Assembly: GCA_030682575.1 (NCBI GenBank)
Contig: JAUXNX010000031.1
Coordinates: 62,001 to 126,000 of the forward strand
Direction of reading: 5' to 3'
Source: Gammaproteobacteria bacterium
GTDB lineage: Bacteria; Pseudomonadota; Gammaproteobacteria; Pseudomonadales; Pseudohongiellaceae
DNA length: 64,000 nucleotides
Part shown: one piece after another, positions 18,009-27,214 of the stretch
Layout of the letters: each line of letters starts with the position of its first letter
Position numbering within the stretch: the stretch's first letter is position 1
Notes under the pieces: model-generated
The model's input: only the letters and a program-made list of their open reading frames with translations
Databases searched by the model: none
Told to the model about the DNA's origin: nothing
Translations under genes and position numbers: made by a program

Positions 18009-18578
18009 TCACGACTTGCGGATGCCTTCCCAGCGCCTGACCACTCCCGCTTCGATATCGAACAGATCCAGCACCCGCCCGACACTGTGATTGATAAGAT
18101 CGTCAATCGTCTGGGGATTGTTGTACAGCGCCGGCATTGGCGGTGCGATGATTGCCCCCAACTGGCAGGCCTTGAGCAGCAATTCACAGTGCCCTGCGTG
18201 CAGAGGTGTCTCTCGTGGCATCAACACGAGGCGACGCTTCTCCTTGAGCACTACATCCGCCGCACGAATCAGCAGATTGTCCGCATAGGAATGCACGATG
18301 GCCGATAGTGACTTCATCGAGCACGGCGCCACGATCATCCCGTCGGTGCGGAACGAACCGCTGGCAATGGACGCCGCCATGTCATTGATGGAGTGAACAT
18401 GATCGGCCAGTGCCTGCACATCACTCAGCTGCCAATTGGTCTCGATGGCGATGTTCATCCTGGCGGACGGCGTCAGGATCAGATGTGTCTCCACCTCAGG
18501 CACAGTCTTCAGTATTTCCAGCAGGCGTATGCCATAGATCAGTCCGCTTGCTCCGGACATCCCAATCGTCAGTCGCAT
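18009..18578 (-). CDS. ubiX: UbiX, flavin prenyltransferase
   Basis: Attaches a dimethylallyl group to FMN to make the prenylated cofactor used by UbiD decarboxylase in ubiquinone synthesis. The 189-residue protein shows GMSGASGLIYGIRLLE at 6-21, the phosphate-binding APCSMKSLSAI near 84-94, and the closing PREPL-like RETPLHAGH block with AIIAPPMPALYNNP. It lies in the common mpl-ubiX neighbourhood. No ubiD is present in the window. Confidence 0.96.
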   Translation of the reverse strand: MRLTIGMSGASGLIYGIRLLEILKTVPEVETHLILTPSARMNIAIETNWQLSDVQALADHVHSINDMAASIASGSFRTDGMIVAPCSMKSLSAIVHSYADNLLIRAADVVLKEKRRLVLMPRETPLHAGHCELLLKACQLGAIIAPPMPALYNNPQTIDDLINHSVGRVLDLFDIEAGVVRRWEGIRKS

Positions 18579-18666
18579 TCCATTCCCTCATGTGTGTTAA
18601 ACAGGTAACATCGTGGCCTTTCTTCAACAGCTCCCTTCAACGGTCAGACTAGCAGGTTCTCTCACC

Positions 18667-19926
18667 ATGGCCAAAGCAAACCTATTCTATGCCCAGTCGG
18701 GCGGAGTTACCTCCGTCATCAATGCCAGTGCCTGTGGTGTGATCGAAACTGCCCGCTTGAACAACGACAGGATCGGCAAGATCTACGCAGGCCGTAACGG
18801 TATCATCGGCGCCCTGCGCGAAGAACTGATCGACACCGGCAAGGAGTCCGCAGGCACCATCGCAGCCCTGCGTCATACCCCTGCCGGAGCGTTCGGCTCC
18901 TGCCGCTACAAGCTCAAGAGCATCGAAGATAACCGCAGCGAATACGAACGTCTGCTGGAAGTCTTCAAGGCGCATAACATCCGTTATTTCCTCTACAACG
19001 GCGGCGGCGACTCCCAGGATACGGCGAACAAGGTCGCTCAGTTCAGTATTCAGCAGGGCTTCCCCATTCAATGCATCGGTGTTCCCAAGACCGTGGACAA
19101 TGATTTGCCATTGACGGACAACTGCCCAGGCTTCGGCTCTGTCGCCAAGTACGTGGCGGTATCCATCCGCGAAGCCGGACTTGATGTCGCCTCCATGTGC
19201 GAGAGCTCAACCAAGGTCTTCGTGATGGAAGTGATGGGCAGACACGCGGGCTGGATCGCGGGTGCTGCAGGTCTGGCCGCCGAGCAGGAAGGCGATGCAC
19301 CGCACATCATCCTGTTCCCCGAAATTGCCTTCGATCAGAAGAAGTTCCTCAAGAAAGTGCAGGAGTGCGTGAAGCAGTTCGGCTACTGCGCCATCGTCGT
19401 TTCCGAGGGTGCACAGAACAAGGACGGCAGCTTTCTCGCCGACGCCGGTGGCAAGGATGCGTTCGGGCACGTGCAACTGGGCGGCGTGGCACCTTTCGTC
19501 GCGGAGATGATAAAGAAGGAAACGGGCTACAAGTATCACTGGGCCGTTTCCGATTACCTGCAGCGCGCTGCGCGTCACATTGCTTCGGCGACCGATGTGG
19601 AGCAGGCATACGCGATGGGTCAGGCGGCGGTCGAGTTTGCACTGGCGGGCAAGAACGCCGTGATGCCGACCATCGTGCGCAAGCCAGGAAAGAAATACAG
19701 TTGGAGTGTGGGTGAAGCGAAACTGTCCGATGTCGCGAACGTCGAGAAGACCATGCCGCGAGATTTCATCACAGCAGATGGATTCGGTATCACTCCGGCA
19801 GCACGCGCTTACTTCGCGCCGCTGATTCAGGGCGAAGACTATCCCCCCTACAAGGATGGTCTGCCTCAGTACGCACGCCTGAAAAAAGTGCTGGCGGTGC
19901 AAAAACTCAAACCCTGGAAAGGTTGA
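18667..19926 (+). CDS. Phosphofructokinase, pyrophosphate-dependent type
   Basis: Phosphorylates fructose 6-phosphate, most likely with PPi rather than ATP. The 419-residue protein has GGGDS at 112-116 (aspartate where ATP enzymes have glycine at the third position of GGDGS) and PKTVDND at 140-146 (lysine instead of the ATP-type glycine). Both are the diagnostic PPi-type residues. EVMGRHAGWIAG is the substrate-binding helix. The length fits the methanotroph-like PPi-PFK group rather than the 320-residue ATP enzymes. It starts at ATG 18667 and is followed by a 583-base gap with two structured elements. Confidence 0.9.
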   Translation: MAKANLFYAQSGGVTSVINASACGVIETARLNNDRIGKIYAGRNGIIGALREELIDTGKESAGTIAALRHTPAGAFGSCRYKLKSIEDNRSEYERLLEVFKAHNIRYFLYNGGGDSQDTANKVAQFSIQQGFPIQCIGVPKTVDNDLPLTDNCPGFGSVAKYVAVSIREAGLDVASMCESSTKVFVMEVMGRHAGWIAGAAGLAAEQEGDAPHIILFPEIAFDQKKFLKKVQECVKQFGYCAIVVSEGAQNKDGSFLADAGGKDAFGHVQLGGVAPFVAEMIKKETGYKYHWAVSDYLQRAARHIASATDVEQAYAMGQAAVEFALAGKNAVMPTIVRKPGKKYSWSVGEAKLSDVANVEKTMPRDFITADGFGITPAARAYFAPLIQGEDYPPYKDGLPQYARLKKVLAVQKLKPWKG

Positions 19927-19979
19927 TTCAAGATACTCCCCAATCGATTTTCCCTGCAAACCAGTGATCAGATTCTATC

Positions 19980-20133
19980 GGCGTTGGGGGGCAGCAGGCC
20001 CGTTCTGCGGCTGACCGCGCCGCTCCGCGGTGCCCTCCCTCCGCAAAAAGCCCTCAAAAAAAACTGAGGTCTTTTTGCTGCACTCGGCGCTGGTCTTTTA
20101 TGCCGCTGAACGGGCCTGCTGCCCCCCAACGCC
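19980..20133 (-). repeat. Structured covarying element, copy A
   Basis: A 154-nt element read on the minus strand. Its terminal arms are 26 of 26 complementary (19980-20005 with 20108-20133). Inside are helix GCGGC/GCCGC (20102-20106 with 20007-20011), the conserved CATAAAAGACCAGCGCCG (20085-20102 on the minus strand), a GACC/GGTC helix, hairpin GCAAAAAG...CTTTTTGC (20043-20050 with 20071-20078) with an inner CCTCA/TGAGG, and hairpin CCGC-GGA-GCGG (20020-20030). Copy B at 20357-20488 has the same layout on the opposite strand with compensated changes. It lies downstream of PPi-PFK. It could be a folded RNA or a DNA hairpin element. Confidence 0.9.
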
Positions 20134-20356
20134 TTGATCCTCCCAGACGACTGGACTTGCAGATTCTTCAGTGTGCGTCCGCTGCCGACATTACTGCCAA
20201 GCACTTCGGAAGGTGGAGGGTTGCAGCACCAATTCCCGATTTATGTATTACCTGTGCAGAGCTCAAGATGTAGCACGCAAATCGAGAAGGCATGACTACA
20301 GGAGCCAAGCAGTGGAAGAATCTGCCGTTCAAATCGCATGGCACTTGCTGAGGTGG
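20134..20356. other. Spacer between the two structured elements
   Basis: These 223 bases separate the inverted elements A and B, whose 5' ends face each other across it. Short open frames exist, but none has a plausible start, ribosome site or recognisable motif. I see no terminator or promoter I can defend. Confidence 0.5.
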
Positions 20357-20488
20357 CGGGAGGTGGCAGAGGGGTTCAGCGACATAAAAGACCAGCGCCG
20401 CACGCAGCTAAAAGACCTTGGGCTTTTAGCGGAGTAAGGGCACCCCGGAGGGGCGCGGTCAGTCGCAGAACTCCTCTGCCACCTCCCG
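20357..20488 (+). repeat. Structured covarying element, copy B
   Basis: A 132-nt element on the plus strand and the inverted homologue of copy A. The terminal arms 20357-20377 and 20468-20488 pair over 21 bases with a single G.T wobble. Inner helices: GCGAC/GTCGC (20379-20383 with 20462-20466), GACC/GGTC (20390-20393 with 20457-20460), GCTAAAAG/CTTTTAGC (20407-20414 with 20423-20430), and CCCC-GGA-GGGG (20443-20453). CATAAAAGACCAGCGCCG at 20383-20400 is identical to copy A. Ten helix positions differ from copy A; nine keep Watson-Crick pairing and one keeps a wobble. It ends 21 bases from the TSUP gene stop. Confidence 0.9.
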
Positions 20489-20509
20489 TCGCCGCTCGGA
20501 AATACCGTT

Positions 20510-21385
20510 CTATTCTTCAACAACGACAGGCTTCAACCTGCGGTTATCGACAATCAGCTTGCCTACTACCACGACAAACAGCAGACCTAAACCCAGCAAC
20601 TGATTCAGCTCCGGGAATGCCAGCTTCTGACCCACGTACACCAGAATCAGCGCCAGCACATTGCGCACCCAGTGCTCACCTACAACACCAGTCATATGGC
20701 TGCCAATCCAGATACCCGGGATCGATCCGATCAACAGAGTCCCCAGCAGACCATAATCTACTGTACCCAGACTGGCGTGCCCAAGTCCCGCCACCAGTGT
20801 GAGCGGCACAGCGTGGGCCACGTCAGTACCAACAATTCGATTGATGTGGATATTGGGGTAGAGAATCAGCAGTGCAGTCACGCCAAGCGCACCAGCGCCC
20901 ACTGATGTCAGCGTCACGAGAAAACCCAGGATCATGCCCAGCAACAGAGTCAACCCGGAAATCACCTCCGGGCTGAGCCTGGGTCCATGCCTGGATGACT
21001 TCAGCAGTTCATTGCGGAACAGCACGGACAGTGAGGTAACTAGCAATGCAATGCCCAACCAGAACTTGATCTGATCAACAAGCTCACCGGATTCAAGATC
21101 GATATCAGCGAGATAGAGCGTCGTGATGAAAGAAACCGGCACACTGCCTGCGGACAGAAAGCCAACGATACGCCAGTCAATGTTGCCCAGCTTGCCATGA
21201 GCAAAGATACCGACGGTCTTGGTGACTGCAGCGTAGAGAAGATCGGTACCAACCGCCACAGCAGCGTTGACATTGAAGAGCAGCAGCAGAATGGGGGTCA
21301 TCAACGACCCGCCCCCTACTCCGGTCAACCCTACCAACCAACCCACAACAAATCCGGCGATGATATATCCTGGCTCAAACAGCAT
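20510..21385 (-). CDS. TSUP (TauE/SafE) family membrane exporter
   Basis: Inner-membrane protein of the sulfite/sulfonate exporter family; the substrate is not defined here. The 291-residue protein has the family's repeated motif GWLVGLTGVGGGSLMTPILL near the N-terminus and a second half GFLVTLTSVGAGALGVTALLILYP, with about eight hydrophobic segments. The ATG at 21385 is preceded by GGAGG four bases upstream, which is better than an upstream in-frame GTG at 21412. It converges on PPi-PFK across the two structured elements. Confidence 0.9.
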   Translation of the reverse strand: MLFEPGYIIAGFVVGWLVGLTGVGGGSLMTPILLLLFNVNAAVAVGTDLLYAAVTKTVGIFAHGKLGNIDWRIVGFLSAGSVPVSFITTLYLADIDLESGELVDQIKFWLGIALLVTSLSVLFRNELLKSSRHGPRLSPEVISGLTLLLGMILGFLVTLTSVGAGALGVTALLILYPNIHINRIVGTDVAHAVPLTLVAGLGHASLGTVDYGLLGTLLIGSIPGIWIGSHMTGVVGEHWVRNVLALILVYVGQKLAFPELNQLLGLGLLFVVVVGKLIVDNRRLKPVVVEE

Positions 21386-21490
21386 ACTGCCTCCGTCAAA
21401 AAGAGCGGGCACTATACCAGCTGCTTTAGAGCCATAATAAGATTTAGTTCTTCTACTTAATAACCAAATGGAATAATGAAGAATGGAATT

Positions 21491-22129
21491 TCAGGGCGCC
21501 AACTGATCGATTTTCCAGTGTCCGCCAGGCTGCAGAGCATACTCGAAGCGATCATGAAGCCTGTGCTTTCCTCCCTGCCAGAATTCAAGCTGATGCGGAC
21601 GCACACGGTAGCCCCCCCAGAATTCGGGCAACGGAATCTCCCCCTGTGCATACTTGCGACTAATGGCATCGTACTGCTTCAACAGAACATCTTTCGACGC
21701 CAAAGGCCTGCTCTGGGCCGATGCCCATGCTGCCAGTTGACTCTCCCGAGGCCTGGAAACGAAGTACTGCTGAGACTCTGCGGCACTGATTTTCTCAGCC
21801 AACCCGCAGACCTCGACCTGTCTCTCGATCACATGCCATGGAAAATGCAGACTTACCTTTGAATTACAGGCAATTTCCCTGGCCTTGCGACTCTCGTAAT
21901 TGGTGAAGAATACGAAGCCCTTCTCATCCACAGACTTCAGCAACACGATACGCTGACTGGGCTGTCCGTCCTTGCCAACTGACGCCACGACCATCGCATT
22001 GGCATCGGGCAGGCCCATGTCGACAGCTTCTTGCATCCAGCGTGAAAACATCTCAATGGGATTGTCAGAAAGACCTTCACGGTGGAGCCCGCCCTTGAGG
22101 TACTCACGGCGTATTGCTTGCAAATCCAT
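21491..22129 (-). CDS. pdxH: PdxH, pyridoxamine/pyridoxine 5'-phosphate oxidase
   Basis: FMN enzyme that makes pyridoxal 5'-phosphate. The 212-residue protein has the usual length, with [20 protein letters not shown] for FMN binding, [16 protein letters not shown] in the middle, and the C-terminal [20 protein letters not shown] and HDRFEY signatures. It may be last in a minus-strand run after the MORN protein gene. Together with pdxJ at 29987 it supplies PLP for GlyA and others. Confidence 0.97.
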   Translation of the reverse strand: MDLQAIRREYLKGGLHREGLSDNPIEMFSRWMQEAVDMGLPDANAMVVASVGKDGQPSQRIVLLKSVDEKGFVFFTNYESRKAREIACNSKVSLHFPWHVIERQVEVCGLAEKISAAESQQYFVSRPRESQLAAWASAQSRPLASKDVLLKQYDAISRKYAQGEIPLPEFWGGYRVRPHQLEFWQGGKHRLHDRFEYALQPGGHWKIDQLAP

Positions 22130-22164
22130 ACTTGATCCTTGCCTGCGACCTCAGGGTGCGCTCG

Positions 22165-22848
22165 TCATTGAGGTACCAGTTTGCCGTATTCCCAAACCTG
22201 TTGACGTACCGATCCACGTGGGTAGTAAAACGTTCCTGGTCCATGCTTGTCATTGGCGAAGAACTCGCCGACGTACTTCTGACCGTTGGGCCATCGGTAA
22301 GTTCCAGAACCGTGGTAGAGGTCGTTGAGGAATCCACCCGTGTAATTTTCCACGTTCTCTGACAACCAGTGTTCGGAGTATTTGTTCTCTGTCCAATCAC
22401 GCACCCCGAAGAAATACGAACCGCGACCATGTCGCTTGTCATCCCTCCACTCACCGATGTAGAGATTACCTCTGCCGTTCCAGTAAGTGCCACGTCCATT
22501 TCTTATGCCATCACTCCAGAGACCATCATAGTAAGCGCGCTCTGAGCGGGACACCATCTCCGTCAACTTTCCATAGCCGTCGTACTTGCCGTCCTTGAAA
22601 TTCCCACGGTATGTGTTCAAACCGATGGTTGTCGTGATTTCAAGCGCGCCCTCTCCATTGATACAGTCACCAAAGACGCACTTTCTGCTGATCTCGACAA
22701 TTTCCTGTTGCGCTATCTGCAACTGCGCCTGTGTTGCACCTGCAAGAGCAAACAGGGCCGTACCGAAAATTGACAGCAGCAAAACAAATACAGCACTGAA
22801 TCGTTTGGTAGTCTTCATATGGAACGCCTTGGTATCGAAAGTCTTCAT
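22165..22848 (-). CDS. Exported MORN-repeat protein
   Basis: Function unknown; MORN repeats form extended beta-hairpin stacks that bind lipids or proteins. From the ATG at 22848 (GGGAG nine bases upstream) it has 227 residues with a signal peptide ending near GATQA. At least five MORN-like units follow: TYRGNFKDGKYDGYGK, YYDGLWSDGIRNGRG, YIGEWRDDKRHGRG, YTGGFLNDLYHGSG and YVGEFFANDKHGPG. An ATG at 22818 is an alternative start. It lies between the YbbP-like permease and pdxH on the same strand. Confidence 0.85.
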   Translation of the reverse strand: MKTFDTKAFHMKTTKRFSAVFVLLLSIFGTALFALAGATQAQLQIAQQEIVEISRKCVFGDCINGEGALEITTTIGLNTYRGNFKDGKYDGYGKLTEMVSRSERAYYDGLWSDGIRNGRGTYWNGRGNLYIGEWRDDKRHGRGSYFFGVRDWTENKYSEHWLSENVENYTGGFLNDLYHGSGTYRWPNGQKYVGEFFANDKHGPGTFYYPRGSVRQQVWEYGKLVPQ

Positions 22849-22903
22849 CTCAATGATCTCCCTGCGAATTACACTAACCCCAACTGGAGCAGCCCCAACT
22901 GAA

Positions 22904-25600
22904 CTAGCCAATGTGTCGAAGCACAGTCAAAGGACTGGTATTCACAACCCGTCGTGTCGCCATCACGCCCAGTGTCGCGATGATGAGCATTCCCAGAAGA
23001 GGACCGGCAAGCCAGACCCAGTAATGCAGCCCGAACTCCTGCTGGAACACTTCTGTCTGTAGATAATACAGGCTTCCCTCCGCTCCAATGGTGGCAATGA
23101 TACCTGCAATCAAGCCAATGCCGGCGAATTCAATGAAAAGACTGCTCAAGATCAAACGTCGGCCCGCTCCGAGAGTGCGCAGGATTGCATTTTCGCGAAA
23201 ACGCTCATCCAGCGTCGCCGTCACACAGGCCAGTAGCACCAGAGCCCCGCAGGCCAGTACCAGAAAAGCGATCAGCTCGATTGCGGAAGTCACCTGGGCG
23301 ATGATGTTCTGAATCTGCTCGATCAGGGCGTCTATCTCGATCACCACGATAGTGGGGAATTGTCGCAACAGCTCGTTGATCAGTACCTTCTGCTCTTCCT
23401 GCATTAACGCAGTGGAGAGATAGGTACCACCGAGAGCGTCCAGTGTTCCAGGGGAGAAGATCACGAAGAAGTTTGGTTGCATGTTGTCCCAACGCACTGA
23501 GCGCAGGCTCTGCACCTGAGCTTCGAGCAATTGCCCCTGCCCCACATCGAATTCGATGATGTCACCCAAAGCCGCACCCAGGCGCTCGGCGTAGTCGTCC
23601 TCAAGGGACACGAAGCCAGGTTGAGGATTCTCGTTCCACCAGGTGCCAGCAACGATCTGATTATCCCTGGGCAATTCTCTGGTCCAGGTGACCTGACGGT
23701 TGCTGACGCGACGCGGCTGACCATCTTCGCCTCGTGCTCCCCCACCTGACTCACCTTCTACCAGATCGTCCTGTCTGGCAGCATTGCGTTCGGTCACGCT
23801 GTTCTGTTCATCATCGTCATCTTCCCAACTGGGGCGTGGTACTTCGCCGTTGATGCGAGTAATACCCGCACTCATCATGGGAAAGAACTGATTGGGCTCG
23901 ACATCGTTCTCGCGGAAGAAGGATTGAATGCCGTCCACTTGCGGCTCGGTGACGTTCATCAGGAAGTGGTTGGGAGTATTCTCAGGAAGTTGCGCCTGCC
24001 AGTCCTGGATCAGATCAGTACGCAACAGCGTCAGGATAAGCAGTGACATGATAGTCAAGGAGAACACCAGCACTTGCAGGACGTTCTGCTTGCGGCGGCG
24101 GCGCATGGCCGACATGGCCAGCTTCCAGGCACTGCCCGCCTTCATCCCTACACTGGCGCTGGAACGCAGCAACAACCAGGAAATGCCGGACAACACCAAC
24201 ACCACACCCAACACCGCAAACACCAGAATCGAGGTCAGAACTACATCCTGGCTGTACCATAGAATCAGCGTCAGTGAACCCGCCAGACCGAAACCATAGG
24301 GCAGCCTTGCACTCAAGCTGTTGTCGTCGAGATCCTTGCGCAATACACGCAGCGGCGAGGTCTTGCGCAGCGCCAGCAGTGGAGGCAACGCGAACGACAA
24401 CAGGCAAATCACGGCAGTCATCGAGCCGATGATGTAGGGAGTCACGCCAGCCGGCGGTAATTCGATCGCCAGCACGGCACTGAGTGCCTGCAGGATAAGG
24501 GCATGAATCGCCCAGCCGAGCCCCGAACCGATGACGATGGCAACCAGCACCAGCACAATCTGAATGCTCATGTAGATTGACATGATCTGTCCCGAGGTAC
24601 AGCCCAGTGTCTTGAGAATTGCCACATAGTCGAAATGGCGCTCTGCATAACGGCGCGCCGTCAACGCAATCGCCACTCCTGCCAGCAGCACCGCGAACAG
24701 GCTGCCAAGCAACAGGAAACTTTCGGCCTTGTTCAGCGCTTCTGCAACTTCGGCGCTCTCGTCCCGCACGTCGCGCAGACGGAATTCTCCGGCTGTACGC
24801 TCATCAAGCCATTCGGCATACCCTTGCAAAGCTCCGGCATCGCCCGCAAACAGATAGCGATAATTGACACGGCTGCCCACCTGTATCACTTGCGTCGCAG
24901 GGACATCGGCAGTATTGAGCATCAAGCGCGGACCGGCATTTTCCATCATGCCGCCTTGCTGGCGATCAGGCTCCTGCACGATGACACGGGTGACACGCAG
25001 CTCGGCTTCGCCCACATAGACGATGTCACCAATCTGTGCATTGAGCGCAGGAAGCACACGGGATTCAACCCAGACTTCACCGGGAGGTGGCCCGCCCGCA
25101 ATGGGTGCACCCGCAGTGAAAGGTTGATCGGCGACCACCAGTTGACCGCGCAGCGGGTACTCACTGCTGACAGCCTTGGCGGACACCAGGACGTTACCGG
25201 AATCGGAAAACACCATTGAGCCGAAACCCATTGTTTCAGCCGTACTCAAACCACGACGACGCGCCTCGTCAAGCCACTCCACCGGCGCTTCACCGCGGCC
25301 ACCCAGTACACGATCCGCCGCCAGCATATTGGCAGACTCCATCAACAGGGCCTGCTCCAGACGATCAGTGAACAATGCTATTCCGGTGACGGAAGTCACG
25401 GCCATGATCAAGGCCAGAAACAACAACCGCAGTTCGCCGCCTTGCCAGTCACGCCAGAGCAAACGCAGAGACAGCCGCAGGAGCGTGTTCAAGCGCAGCG
25501 GATCGACGCGGACAACCTTGTCTCCGCCGACATTGGGTTCCAGCAGGTTATTTCCCACCCCGGTATCTTTCACACCAGTATCCTGCACTCCACTAGTCAT
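22904..25600 (-). CDS. FtsX-like ABC permease (YbbP type), 898 residues
   Basis: Inner-membrane permease of a MacB/FtsX-type export system, paired with the ATPase just upstream. About ten membrane segments are arranged as TM1, a large periplasmic domain, TM2-4, more segments in the middle, a second periplasmic domain, and TM8-10. Both FtsX-like domains are visible (e.g. FAVLLAGVAIALTARRYAERHF and LACGALVLLACVTATLDER). A low-complexity acidic and polar insert (about residues 583-633, nucleotides 23700-23850) breaks the second periplasmic domain. It overlaps the ATPase stop by eight bases. The YbbA-YbbP / TesA layout is as in E. coli. Confidence 0.92.
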   Translation of the reverse strand: MTSGVQDTGVKDTGVGNNLLEPNVGGDKVVRVDPLRLNTLLRLSLRLLWRDWQGGELRLLFLALIMAVTSVTGIALFTDRLEQALLMESANMLAADRVLGGRGEAPVEWLDEARRRGLSTAETMGFGSMVFSDSGNVLVSAKAVSSEYPLRGQLVVADQPFTAGAPIAGGPPPGEVWVESRVLPALNAQIGDIVYVGEAELRVTRVIVQEPDRQQGGMMENAGPRLMLNTADVPATQVIQVGSRVNYRYLFAGDAGALQGYAEWLDERTAGEFRLRDVRDESAEVAEALNKAESFLLLGSLFAVLLAGVAIALTARRYAERHFDYVAILKTLGCTSGQIMSIYMSIQIVLVLVAIVIGSGLGWAIHALILQALSAVLAIELPPAGVTPYIIGSMTAVICLLSFALPPLLALRKTSPLRVLRKDLDDNSLSARLPYGFGLAGSLTLILWYSQDVVLTSILVFAVLGVVLVLSGISWLLLRSSASVGMKAGSAWKLAMSAMRRRRKQNVLQVLVFSLTIMSLLILTLLRTDLIQDWQAQLPENTPNHFLMNVTEPQVDGIQSFFRENDVEPNQFFPMMSAGITRINGEVPRPSWEDDDDEQNSVTERNAARQDDLVEGESGGGARGEDGQPRRVSNRQVTWTRELPRDNQIVAGTWWNENPQPGFVSLEDDYAERLGAALGDIIEFDVGQGQLLEAQVQSLRSVRWDNMQPNFFVIFSPGTLDALGGTYLSTALMQEEQKVLINELLRQFPTIVVIEIDALIEQIQNIIAQVTSAIELIAFLVLACGALVLLACVTATLDERFRENAILRTLGAGRRLILSSLFIEFAGIGLIAGIIATIGAEGSLYYLQTEVFQQEFGLHYWVWLAGPLLGMLIIATLGVMATRRVVNTSPLTVLRHIG

Positions 25601-26312
25601 GCAGAGCCCCTTCCACTTCGAGAGCTGTCTCCTGCGCAGCGGCGTTCATTTCGTCACTCACGATTTCACCCGCGACAAGGCGGATCGTGCGATGGCATTT
25701 GTGCGCCAGTCTCTCATCATGAGTCACCAGCACCAACGTGGTGGCGTACTCCTTGTTAAGGGAAAAGAGCAGATCAATGACACGGGCACCAGTGGCGCTG
25801 TCAAGGTTGCCAGTGGGTTCGTCGGCAAAGAGTATCCTGGCCTCGGACGCGAATGCACGTGCAATGGCCACTCGCTGCTGTTCGCCGCCGGACAGTTGAT
25901 TGGGGTAGTGATGGCCACGTTCGCCAAGCCCCACGCGGGTAAGCCACTGCGTGGCCTTTTCGTGGGCATTCTTGTCGTTCTTGAGCTCGATGGGCAGCAT
26001 GACGTTCTCGAGCGCAGTCAGGCTGGGCAGCAACTGGAAGGACTGGAACACGAAGCCCACGAGTTGCCCCCGCAGCACTGCACGTTGCTCCTCGTCCAGA
26101 GCACCAAGGCTGTGACCATTCAGGATCACGTCTCCGGAAGTGCCGGTGTCCAGCCCGGCCATCAGCCCCAGCAACGTGGACTTGCCCGAACCTGACGCGC
26201 CCACGATGGCCACGGTTTCGGCTGTTTTCACTGCCAGTGATACTCCCTTGAGGATCACCAGTTCACCTTCGCTGGTCGTGACGCGCTTAACGAGATTGTC
26301 GATTTTGATCAT
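25593..26312 (-). CDS. ABC transporter ATP-binding protein (YbbA type)
   Basis: Drives the FtsX-like permease that follows it. The 239-residue ATPase has Walker A GASGSGKST, the signature LSGGEQQRVAIARA, and Walker B ILFADEPTGNLD, the latter typical of MacB/LolD/YbbA proteins. The ATG at 26312 has AGGA seven bases upstream. It overlaps the permease start by eight bases, indicating translational coupling. It is divergent from tesA as in E. coli ybbA-tesA, so ybbA is the best name, though LolD is a close relative. Confidence 0.93.
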   Translation of the reverse strand: MIKIDNLVKRVTTSEGELVILKGVSLAVKTAETVAIVGASGSGKSTLLGLMAGLDTGTSGDVILNGHSLGALDEEQRAVLRGQLVGFVFQSFQLLPSLTALENVMLPIELKNDKNAHEKATQWLTRVGLGERGHHYPNQLSGGEQQRVAIARAFASEARILFADEPTGNLDSATGARVIDLLFSLNKEYATTLVLVTHDERLAHKCHRTIRLVAGEIVSDEMNAAAQETALEVEGALHD

Positions 26313-26550
26313 TGAAGTTCCTGCTGGGCTGTCATGAATTCTGTGAGATTGGATACGCATGAGAAGGTCAGATCGGTTCATGACCGGCGCAATTTGAGAC
26401 CGGGACTTTAGCGAATACTGACAAGGGAGTCGATCACAGTTTGCTCGTCTGACCATGACTCTGTAAGGTCGGGCCGATTGTATAAAGGGGGCAGAACGAT
26501 TAAATTGATCTTCACGCAACACTCAAACCCAGCACCCGTCAAGAGACACA

Positions 26551-27213
26551 ATGAGCGCCAAGTTTCGCAATCACATCGCCACCATACTCCTCTTCTTGAG
26601 CAGTGCGCTGCTATTTTCCGTCGTGGCAACTGGCCAGGAGGAGCGCCCAGTCATTCTGGTGTTCGGAGACAGCCTGAGTGCCGCATATCGTATGGATGAA
26701 GCGGATGGATGGGTCACTTTGCTGGGAGAGAAAATCAAGGAGGAAGGGTTGCCCTTTCGGGTCGTCAATGCCAGCGTCAGTGGTGAAACGACAGATGGCG
26801 GCCTCGCACGCCTGCCCGCAGCACTCAGCACGCACAATCCGGCTTTCGTGATTCTGGAACTGGGGGGCAACGATGGGCTGCGTGGGTTGCCGGTATCCCA
26901 CATTCGCCAGAACCTGACGCAGATGGCGACACTCAGCCGGGAAGCTGGCGCGCGCGTAGTGCTGGCAGGTATTCAGATACCACCTAACTACGGGCCACGT
27001 TACACAGCTCCCTTTGCCAGTCAGTATGGCGAGATCGCTGCGGAGATGGATCTGCCCCTGATTCCCTTTCTGATTGATGGCATCCCTCAACAGCCCGAAC
27101 TGATGCAGGACGATGGCATCCATCCACGTGCTGAGGCGCAGAGCATGATCCTGGACAATGTCTGGCCGGTGCTGGAGTCACTGCTGAAAGAGGAAATGGC
27201 GGCTGAAAGCTGA
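26551..27213 (+). CDS. tesA: TesA-like multifunctional acyl-CoA thioesterase/lysophospholipase (SGNH)
   Basis: Periplasmic esterase of the SGNH/GDSL family. The 220-residue protein has a signal peptide ending near VVATG, block I FGDSLS with Ser41, a second block VNASVSGETT, block III GGNDG with Asn107, and the catalytic DGIHP with Asp188 and His191. Its divergent placement next to the ybbA/ybbP-like transporter matches the E. coli order. The stop is two bases from the convergent GNAT gene's stop. Confidence 0.93.
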   Translation: MSAKFRNHIATILLFLSSALLFSVVATGQEERPVILVFGDSLSAAYRMDEADGWVTLLGEKIKEEGLPFRVVNASVSGETTDGGLARLPAALSTHNPAFVILELGGNDGLRGLPVSHIRQNLTQMATLSREAGARVVLAGIQIPPNYGPRYTAPFASQYGEIAAEMDLPLIPFLIDGIPQQPELMQDDGIHPRAEAQSMILDNVWPVLESLLKEEMAAES

Positions 27214-27214
27214 A

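Noticed and set aside
19980..20488. The element pair as integron attC sites or as REP/REPIN sequences
   Set aside because: There is no GTTRRRY core-site pair at the ends and no integrase or gene cassettes; the arms lack the GTGGGAG REP head that other repeats in the window show.
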